Of a DNA stretch of 64,000 nt, positions 49,523-55,334 are shown piece by piece. The DNA comes from an uncultured Desulfovibrio sp. GTDB taxonomy: Bacteria > Desulfobacterota > Desulfovibrionia > Desulfovibrionales > Desulfovibrionaceae. Positions within the stretch are counted from its first letter, which is position 1. The number at the start of each line of letters is the position of its first letter. The DNA is taken from the NCBI GenBank assembly GCA_900546145.1, contig URBN01000007.1, positions 25,603 to 89,602 on the forward strand, given 5' to 3'. The notes beneath the pieces were generated by a model. It saw nothing but the letters and a program-made list of their open reading frames with translations. It was not told the origin of the DNA and did no database searches. The translations under genes and the position numbers were made by a program.

Positions 49523-50056
49523 CTATCTGGAAGCCCCGGACTTTGCAGCGTCCTCAAAGGCCCTGCGTTCAGGAGCGAAGACCTCTTTTTCAAGGGTCTG
49601 ATCCATTTCATCGCGAAGAGAACGGAGCTGGCCTCTGAGGCTCACGATTTCGTTAGCTTTGTCGGTCACGGCTTTCACATCCGGAGTGCTGCTGCGCTCC
49701 AGAGCCCTGAGCTCGGATTTCCTGACGAAGAGGTCATCACGAACTTTATCGATTTTGCCGCGGTATTCAGACATGATTTTATCATATCTGGCCTGTCCTT
49801 CATCGGAAAGGGCTCCTCTGAAGCCAGGCCCCATGCCGTAGCCTGGGCCATAGCCGCAGGGACCGTAGCCGGGCCCCATCCAGCCTGGACCTCTCATGCC
49901 GTGGTGAAAGCCATGAAAGCCGCCCTGAAATCCGGGGCAGGGAACGTAGCCCTGTTCAGGCGCTGCGGCGTCCTGATCTTCTGCAAAGACAGAACCCGCA
50001 CCGGCCACCAGGACCATGGACAGAATAAGGGGAAGAGCGATCTTGGAGGTTTTCAT
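49523..50056 (-). CDS. ZraP/Spy-like periplasmic protein with Gly/His/Tyr-rich insert
   Basis: A 177-residue protein. Signal peptide 1-25 (IALPLILSMVLVAGAGSVFA). Residues about 38-78 are Gly/His/Met/Pro/Tyr-rich with two Cys (GFHGFHHGMRGPGWMGPG). The core (ALSDEGQARYDKIMSEYRGK, DDLFVRKSELRALE) matches ZraP/Spy: two long helices, a Lys/Glu pattern and an EKEVFAPERRAF end. His/Met content suggests Zn or Cu binding. It is the last gene of the minus-strand cluster. Confidence 0.78.
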   Translation of the reverse strand: MKTSKIALPLILSMVLVAGAGSVFAEDQDAAAPEQGYVPCPGFQGGFHGFHHGMRGPGWMGPGYGPCGYGPGYGMGPGFRGALSDEGQARYDKIMSEYRGKIDKVRDDLFVRKSELRALERSSTPDVKAVTDKANEIVSLRGQLRSLRDEMDQTLEKEVFAPERRAFEDAAKSGASR

Positions 50057-50119
50057 ATCTTTTTTCCTCTGGGAAAAATTACAATGGATCAGGATTCTCT
50101 GTCTGCGGCGCCAGGGCAA

Positions 50120-50725
50120 TTAGCGCTGGCCGGCAGCCTTTCTTTCGGGGGCAAATACTTCTTTTTCGAGTTTCTGGTTCATCTCGTCGGAAAGAGCGCG
50201 GAGTTCCCTGCGCACGCTGACGACTTCGTCAGCTTTGGCACGGACTTCCTTCGGATCAGGCCGTTCGGCTCTCTGCATAGCATCGAGTTCGGAATTCTTC
50301 ACGAAAAGCTCGTCGTTAAGCTTGTCGAACTTCTCACTGTAGCTGCTGACAATCTGATCGTACTTCGCCTGGCCCGCATCTGAGAGCTGGCCGCCGTAGT
50401 AGCCCGGGCCGCCGTTCGCCATATCGGCGCCGTAGCCGCCCATCATGTGGCCATAGCCGCCCATATGACCGTATCCATTGCCCATGTGGCCATAACCACC
50501 CATCATGGGGCCATAACCGCCCATATGGTCATAGCCGCCCATGTGACCGTAACCATTACCCATGTGGCCATAACCACCCATCATGGGACCGTAATATCCC
50601 TGACCGTAGGAGCTGTCACCGCTGCTCTGCTGATCTGACTGGGATCCCGCGGCAAAGGCGGAACCGGCACCACTCACAACAGCTGCTGCCAGGAAAAGAG
50701 GAAGAACACTTCTGGAAAATTTCAT
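50120..50725 (-). CDS. ZraP/Spy-like periplasmic protein with Gly-Tyr-Gly-His-Met repeats
   Basis: A 201-residue protein. Signal peptide 1-26 (VLPLFLAAAVVSGAGSAFA). Residues about 40-110 are repeats of GGYGHM/GNGYGHM/GGYGPMM with about eight His and many Met, likely metal-binding or condensate-forming. The ZraP-type core follows (LSDAGQAKYDQIVSSYSEK, ELFVKNSELDAMQRA) and ends EKEVFAPERKAA, nearly identical to its neighbours. Confidence 0.78.
   Translation of the reverse strand: MKFSRSVLPLFLAAAVVSGAGSAFAAGSQSDQQSSGDSSYGQGYYGPMMGGYGHMGNGYGHMGGYDHMGGYGPMMGGYGHMGNGYGHMGGYGHMMGGYGADMANGGPGYYGGQLSDAGQAKYDQIVSSYSEKFDKLNDELFVKNSELDAMQRAERPDPKEVRAKADEVVSVRRELRALSDEMNQKLEKEVFAPERKAAGQR
50440..50590 (-). 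repeat. 78-base repeat coding for the Gly/Tyr/His/Met region
   Basis: Roughly two copies of a 78-base (26-residue) unit, itself built from shorter GGYGHM-type units of 15-24 bases. All spacings are multiples of three, so the frame is kept. Confidence 0.75.
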
Positions 50726-50800
50726 TGGTATAGCCTTTATATTCTGTAATTTCTTCCCACCGGACCGTCTGCGGCGATCCGGTGACGCAGATTGCTTATC

Positions 50801-51481
50801 TTACTTTCTGGGAGTCTGAGGATTGGGAGCAAGAGCCTTCATCTTCTCTTCCCAAGCCTTGCGCTCAGGAGCATAGACATCCTTTTCAAGGGTCTTCTGG
50901 AGCTCATCAGTCAGACTGCGGAACTGAGCATCGAGTTTGGAAACTTCCCCGGCGGCGGAGCTTACGGCCTTGACGTCGGGGGTAGAGGCTCTCCAGAGAG
51001 CACAGAGTTCAGCGTTCTTCACGAAAAGCTGCCCTCTGAGCTGATCCATCCTGGGACGGTAATCGCTCATGATCTTGTCAAAACGAGCCTGTCCTTCAGG
51101 AGAGAGCATTCCCCTGAAGCCGCCGTTCATGCCACCCATCATGCCGCACATGCCGCCCATGGGCATACCGCCCATCATACCAGGGCCCATCATGCCGCCC
51201 ATGGGCATACCGCCCATCATACCGGGACCCATCATGCCGCCCATGGGCATGCCGCGCATCATACCGGGGCCCATCATACCGTTCATGGGCATGTTGGAAT
51301 TTCCGTTCATTGGCATACCATAGCCGCCCATCATGCCGTTCATCGGCATGTTGGAAGAGCCATTCATAGGCATTCCGGCATGAGGCTGATCAGAATTCGG
51401 GCTGGCTGCAAAAACGCTGCCGCTGCCGGCAGTAAGGGCGAGGGCCATAACAAGAGGAAGGGCAAATCTGGAAGCTTTCAT
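50801..51481 (-). CDS. ZraP/Spy-like periplasmic protein with Met-rich repeats
   Basis: A 226-residue protein. Signal peptide 1-25. Residues about 35-120 are Met-rich repeats (MPMNGMMGPGMM and GMPMGGMMGPGMMG units) with more than 40 Met and almost no His, the composition of Cu(I)/Ag(I)-binding segments. The ZraP-like core follows (LSPEGQARFDKIMSDYRPR, LFVKNAELCALWRA), ending LEKDVYAPERKAW. Met specialisation contrasts with the His/Tyr-rich neighbours. Confidence 0.78.
   Translation of the reverse strand: MKASRFALPLVMALALTAGSGSVFAASPNSDQPHAGMPMNGSSNMPMNGMMGGYGMPMNGNSNMPMNGMMGPGMMRGMPMGGMMGPGMMGGMPMGGMMGPGMMGGMPMGGMCGMMGGMNGGFRGMLSPEGQARFDKIMSDYRPRMDQLRGQLFVKNAELCALWRASTPDVKAVSSAAGEVSKLDAQFRSLTDELQKTLEKDVYAPERKAWEEKMKALAPNPQTPRK
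51151..51276 (-). repeat. Three 42-base tandem repeats (Met-rich region)
   Basis: Units at 51151-51192, 51193-51234 and 51235-51276, near-identical at DNA level, each coding for 14 residues of the GMPMGGMMGPGMMG type. High identity suggests recent expansion. Confidence 0.9.
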
Positions 51482-51557
51482 AATTGTTTTCCTTTATAAA
51501 AATTTATTTTTATTTTTCAGGAAATGGATACACTGACTGGATGTTTCGGGGCTCAGG

Positions 51558-51884
51558 TTATTCGTCGCGGCCATCGCGGCGGCCGATATCCCGATCATCA
51601 TAGTCCTGGGCATAGCCTCCCCAGCATCCCCCACGGTACGCGGCTCTGCCGCTCCGATAATAATAGCCGCAGGGAGCTCCATTCCTCATTCCATAATTCA
51701 TATGGTACCCGGGCCTCACCGGTGTGCCGTCGCGGTTGACATACTGGCCGCCAGAAATCCACGCACAGGGAACATTCCAGCTCGGAGAAGGGGTGCCATA
51801 ACGATCAGCTGCAAAGACTGAGCTGGCGCCTCCGACAAGGGCTGCGGCCAAAACGAAAGAAAACGCTGTCTGAGACAATTTCAT
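51558..51884 (-). CDS. Small secreted Gly/Tyr/Arg-rich protein
   Basis: A 108-residue protein starting at ATG 51884 (MKLSQTAFSFVLAAALVGGA, signal peptide to about 25). The mature part is rich in Gly, Tyr, Asn and Arg with three Cys (NVPCAWISGG, APCGYYYRSG, GGCWGGY) and an Asp/Arg-rich end. It lacks the ZraP core but shares the signal-peptide style and position of its neighbours. Function unknown. Confidence 0.6.
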   Translation of the reverse strand: MKLSQTAFSFVLAAALVGGASSVFAADRYGTPSPSWNVPCAWISGGQYVNRDGTPVRPGYHMNYGMRNGAPCGYYYRSGRAAYRGGCWGGYAQDYDDRDIGRRDGRDE

Positions 51885-51927
51885 TTTTTCGCCTTTACAC
51901 TTTGAAAAAATTGATGGTGAGCCTGAT

Positions 51928-51954
51928 GCGTGCCGGGACCGTTTCCCGGCACGC
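51928..51954. repeat. Hairpin between two cluster genes
   Basis: GCGTGCCGGGA (51928-51938) pairs perfectly with TCCCGGCACGC (51944-51954). No T-run follows on the minus strand, so it probably tunes downstream expression or mRNA stability rather than ending transcription. Confidence 0.5.
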
Positions 51955-52001
51955 AAAAACTGTTTTCCTAAGGATTCTTCACACTTGTGCCTGGCTGCCC
52001 G

Positions 52002-52331
52002 TCAGCGGACGGCACTGCCGTTTTTATAAGGCCTGGGGGGCTTTTGCTCCCGGACTGCGTTCTGCCCGGCCGGAGTCCTGTGCCCGGGAGCGGGACGAAC
52101 GCCCGCAGGAGGCACCGGTTTCGGAGCGGGACGGACGCCCGCGGAAGGCACCGGTTTCGGAGCGGGGCGAACGGCAGGAGCCGGATGCTGCGGCTCAGGA
52201 ACAGGATGATGAGGATGGGCATACCCCACGTCGTCCGGCGGCGGTCCGTAAGGGGCACACCCGGTCACACCCAGCGAACCCGCGAGAGCCATGGACATGA
52301 CAAAGGGAAGGAAAAATTTTGTTCTCTCCAC
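52002..52331 (-). CDS. Small lipoprotein with Pro/Lys/Val repeats
   Basis: A 109-residue lipoprotein. The signal ends in the lipobox GVTGC (Cys about 25). The mature part has a His-Pro stretch (AHPHHPVPEPQHPAPA) and two to three copies of RPAPKPVP(S/P)AGV, an extended Pro-rich segment that could span the periplasm. GTG 52331 follows AAGGAG. It is in the same run as the ZraP-like genes and may anchor or scaffold them; that is inference. Confidence 0.6.
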   Translation of the reverse strand: MERTKFFLPFVMSMALAGSLGVTGCAPYGPPPDDVGYAHPHHPVPEPQHPAPAVRPAPKPVPSAGVRPAPKPVPPAGVRPAPGHRTPAGQNAVREQKPPRPYKNGSAVR

Positions 52332-52416
52332 TTCCTTAATCTCCTTCTGGTAAAGATGAACATACCCCTGGTGTCTGCTGAAGCTCTGCGCTTCAAAGCG
52401 GACTCAGCAGGACGGA

Positions 52417-52833
52417 TTAGTCATCATCCCTGCCATGTCCTCTGCCACGATCCCATCCTTCATGGCGGCCATTGTCATGGCGGCGCATATCACGGCCGCC
52501 ATCACGCATGCCGTCGCGGGGAGGCCTGCGCATATCGCGGTCACCATCACGCATGCCGTCACGGGGAGGCCTGCGCATATCGCGGTCACCATCACGCATA
52601 CCGTCGCGGGGAGGTCTGCGCATATCGCGGTCTTCACGATAGCTCCCACGATCAGAGTTATTCTCCTTCAGATCGCGGAAATCACGCTTAGCCTGATTCA
52701 TGTCCTGCTGCATGTCTCTGGCTCCCTCCATGATACCCTCACCCGGATACGCGGACACCGCTGAGGAGCTCAGGCCAAACGGAGCGGCCATAAGAAAAGC
52801 AGACATAAAAACCACCGTTTTTGTGGGAAACAT
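52417..52833 (-). CDS. Secreted Arg/Asp-rich repeat protein, first gene of the cluster
   Basis: A 138-residue protein. Signal peptide 1-28 (SAFLMAAPFGLSSSAVSA). Residues 35-60 are helical (MQQDMNQAKRDFRDLKENN). The rest is three copies of a 15-residue RDMRRPPRDGMRDGD unit followed by a His/Gly/Arg/Asp tail, highly charged with nearly balanced Arg and Asp. ATG 52833 (after AGGAGG) lies 68 bases below the -12 element of a sigma-54 promoter. No family is recognised. Confidence 0.65.
   Translation of the reverse strand: MFPTKTVVFMSAFLMAAPFGLSSSAVSAYPGEGIMEGARDMQQDMNQAKRDFRDLKENNSDRGSYREDRDMRRPPRDGMRDGDRDMRRPPRDGMRDGDRDMRRPPRDGMRDGGRDMRRHDNGRHEGWDRGRGHGRDDD
52500..52634 (-). repeat. Three 45-base tandem repeats (Arg/Asp-rich region)
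   Basis: Units at 52500-52544, 52545-52589 and 52590-52634, nearly identical, each coding for 15 residues of the RDMRRPPRDGMRDGD type. Confidence 0.9.
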
Positions 52834-52900
52834 AGATACAACCTCCTGTTCCCGGTTGAATGCCCGGAAGGCGGAGCCTTTGCCGAACACGCCTAACTTT

Positions 52901-52917
52901 ATGCAAACAGCATGCCA
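52901..52917 (-). promoter_or_regulatory. Sigma-54 promoter of the secreted ZraP-like cluster
   Basis: On the minus strand TGGCATGCTGTTTGCAT matches the consensus TGGCACG-N4-TTGCW with one mismatch and correct GG/GC spacing. It lies 67 bases before the start of the first gene (52833). E. coli zraP is itself sigma-54 dependent, which fits the products here. Confidence 0.75.
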
Positions 52918-53544
52918 ATTAATAAAAAACCTCTCACGGGATACGGAGCCATCTCCGCATCTGCCTTTAATTATAGGCTGTTACAAAATAAATAAAAATA
53001 GATTTTTTATCCAAAATACCGGCGCAGCAACCGTAAAAAACTTCTTTCTGCCGGCGTGACAAAAATCCTGTCATGGAGGGATGCGGCCGCTGGATACTTT
53101 TTGAACAGTGTATACGTATTGCCCTGAACCGGTTGGCTATACTTTGGACAATGCCAGGGAAAAGCGTTCCCGCGGAATCAGACTCCCTGAACACTCAGGC
53201 TGACGGAACACCGGCGGAGGGGGCTCCTTTCCGGAAGAACACCCCCTTCCATCCGGATACAGCCGGGGGAAACAGGAAAAACAGGAAAAGAGAACGGCCC
53301 TGTCCCCACAGGGCGGCAGAGGCTGCCGCGGATTCACTTTCCTTATAGAAGAGACTGTCCCCGCATACGTTCCATCATGCAGAGCCACTCCGCTTACGCT
53401 TCGTCCCTGATGAGCAGTTTCCATGCTGCCGCACGCTTTTCACATTCTCCGGCCCGGACGGAGCGCAGGCTGCGCTCCGCTTCAAAAAGCCCTCTCTCCG
53501 GAATATGATATGCAGGTATCCCGTTTTCCGGGAGGTTTAAGGAA
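52918..53544. promoter_or_regulatory. Upstream region of the sigma-54 promoter, with possible activator site
   Basis: No gene is seen. The part nearest the promoter is AT-rich. TGACA (53057-53061) and TGTCA (53069-53073), seven bases apart, form a dyad about 140-170 bases upstream of the promoter, the usual distance of activator sites. The remainder up to the acylphosphatase gene shows nothing recognisable. Confidence 0.4.
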
Positions 53545-53898
53545 ATGCTGTTCAGAAAAAGAAACAAGAAAAAGTTCCCCGGACCGGCGCTTTCCGGGGA
53601 AAAGCCCGTACGGCGTGCCATGGTAGCAGACGGACGCGTGCAGGGCGTCGGCTTCCGCTATTTCGCAAGGAGCCTCGCGCGGGAACATGGTGTGACGGGC
53701 TGGGTTATGAACATGCCTGACGGCACCGTGGCCATGGAAGTCCAGGGCCCTGAGGACAGTGTGGACAGTTTTGCCGGGGCTATATCGAACCCGCCCACGG
53801 ACTGGTACATCCGCGTCACCAGCCTGAAGATCCGGAACCTTCCCCTGGTGCCGGACGAAGCTGATTTTACCATCCGGTTTTATGGCCAGCGGTTCTGA
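53545..53898 (+). CDS. acyP: Acylphosphatase with basic N-terminal extension
   Basis: A 117-residue enzyme hydrolysing acyl phosphates. The phosphate loop GRVQGVGFRYFARSLA (with catalytic Arg) and GWVMNMPDGTVAMEV (catalytic Asn) are intact. About 27 extra basic residues (FRKRNKKKFPGPALSGEK) precede the normal start of the domain; a shorter start at Met27 is possible. It ends 39 bases before the convergent rnc gene. Confidence 0.88.
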   Translation: MLFRKRNKKKFPGPALSGEKPVRRAMVADGRVQGVGFRYFARSLAREHGVTGWVMNMPDGTVAMEVQGPEDSVDSFAGAISNPPTDWYIRVTSLKIRNLPLVPDEADFTIRFYGQRF

Positions 53899-53937
53899 CT
53901 CTGCCATCCAGGGAAGCTGAATGGCGCCGTACAGAAC

Positions 53938-54690
53938 CTATTTTCCGCTGCCCTGTCCTCCGCTCCTGTTTTCCACGGAGGCAAGCCACTCGAGGGCCAG
54001 CGCAGCCGCGTTCTGCTCGGACTTCTTCACGCTGGTGCCCTCCGCCGTAAATTCCCTGCCTCCGGGAAGAAAGACGCTTGACGTGAAGACCCGGGCATGG
54101 CTCGGGCCGACAGCGCTCTGCAGCGTGTAGTACGGTCTCTCGCCGCCGAATCTGTGCTGCACGCGTTCCTGGAGGGCTGTCTTGTGATCGCGTTCCTTCT
54201 GGGCATCATTGGGGCTTTGGGGCCAGTGCCCCTCAAAAATGCGGGCAACGGTTTTCTGGCATGCCTCAAATCCGCCATCCTGATAGATAGCAGCCATAAC
54301 AGCCTCAAAGACGTCACTGAGATTGGTATCCCGTGTTCTGCCGCCCTGGGCTTCCTCGCCGCGTCCAAGGAAAAGAAGGCGGTCTATGCCTGTCTGTCTG
54401 GCAAAATTGGCGAAACTGTGCGTGCTCACCAGACTGGACCTGAGGCGTGTCAGATCGCCTTCGCGCGTGTCGGGGAACCGTCTGAAAAGCTCGGCGGAAA
54501 CGCAGAGTTCCATGACTGCGTCGCCAAGGAATTCCTGCCTTTCTTTATGTGCCGCGTTGAGTCCCTGCTCATTGGCGTACGAGGTATGCGTCAGGGCCCT
54601 TTCGAGGAGCTCCACATTCCTGAAATGATACCCCAGTTTCGTCTCCAGCTCATTCAGTTTCTTTTTATCCACGGTCGGATAGCTGCTCAT
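53938..54690 (-). CDS. rnc: Ribonuclease III
   Basis: A 250-residue double-strand RNA endonuclease for rRNA and mRNA processing. The signature RQEFLGDAVMEL carries the catalytic Glu/Asp, with the second acidic site in DVFEAVMAAIYQDGG, followed by the dsRNA-binding domain (KTALQERVQHRFG through KKSEQNAAALALEWL). ATG 54690 was chosen; ATG 54717 is possible. GGGGAGGG lies slightly far (12 bases) upstream of it. Confidence 0.94.
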   Translation of the reverse strand: MSSYPTVDKKKLNELETKLGYHFRNVELLERALTHTSYANEQGLNAAHKERQEFLGDAVMELCVSAELFRRFPDTREGDLTRLRSSLVSTHSFANFARQTGIDRLLFLGRGEEAQGGRTRDTNLSDVFEAVMAAIYQDGGFEACQKTVARIFEGHWPQSPNDAQKERDHKTALQERVQHRFGGERPYYTLQSAVGPSHARVFTSSVFLPGGREFTAEGTSVKKSEQNAAALALEWLASVENRSGGQGSGK

Positions 54691-54884
54691 AATCTGTACG
54701 CCCTCCCCTGCAGACATTTTTAACCGGATTTCCGGCAAATTTACTGCTTTTCCCCTTAAATGATCACTGACTCCCGTTGTCAAGCAAACCGCACTCCGGA
54801 TTCCGGAGGAGGCATGCCTTTCCTTGACTTTGAATATCCTTATGCTAACTCACAGTCACACTAAATTCCTTTGAGGAGAACATT

Positions 54885-55229
54885 ATGGCTGCATATGACA
54901 TCAGAATGATGAAGCTCGTCTCGGGCGAGATCGTCCTCGGCAAGTACGATGCTGAAAAGGATCAGCTCACCGACGTCGCCCAGCTTCAGAACGTGCCCAC
55001 CCAGCAGGGCATGCAGATGCTGATCACCCCTTACGGGTTCCCCTTTGAGAACAAGTTCCACGCCGTCATGGAAGGCCGCTTCATTCTTTACCGCTTCTCC
55101 GACACCCCGAAGGAGCTCCAGGACAAGTACATCGAAGTGACCACCAATCTCACCGTCGCCAACGGTCTCGGCAAGATTCACTTCGGCGCCACCGGCGGCT
55201 CCACCTCCGGTTCCGGCCTCATCAGCTAG
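54885..55229 (+). CDS. Conserved small protein, unknown (possible Sm-like fold)
   Basis: A 114-residue protein with a strong ribosome site (TGAGGAGAAC). The N terminus (IRMMKLVSGEIVLGKYDAEK) resembles the first strands of Sm-like small barrels; the C-terminal half is beta-rich and ends in a Gly/Ser tail (GATGGSTSGSG). TTGACT near 54819 may be its -35 box. It is followed by a strong terminator, so it is a single-gene unit, likely well expressed. Function unknown. Confidence 0.65.
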   Translation: MAAYDIRMMKLVSGEIVLGKYDAEKDQLTDVAQLQNVPTQQGMQMLITPYGFPFENKFHAVMEGRFILYRFSDTPKELQDKYIEVTTNLTVANGLGKIHFGATGGSTSGSGLIS

Positions 55230-55255
55230 CGGCTCATCAATAGCGTCATAACCAG

Positions 55256-55284
55256 GGCGGCGCCCACGGCGCCGCCCTTTGTGT
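55256..55284 (+). terminator. Terminator after the small conserved gene
   Basis: GGGCGGCGCC (55256-55265) pairs perfectly with GGCGCCGCCC (55269-55278), followed by TTTGTG. Confidence 0.75.
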
Positions 55285-55334
55285 CCCGGCCTTTCCCTCA
55301 TTTCTGAACACGAACACACAGGTATATCGAAGAA

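Noticed and set aside
50792..51499. Plus-strand frame with many His-Ala-Ala-His repeats
   Set aside because: It is the reverse reading of the Met/Gly repeats of the ZraP-like gene; the minus-strand protein has a signal peptide and core domain.
48353..52634. CRISPR array
   Set aside because: The short repeats are contiguous, lie in frame within secreted-protein genes and have no unique spacers; no cas genes are present.
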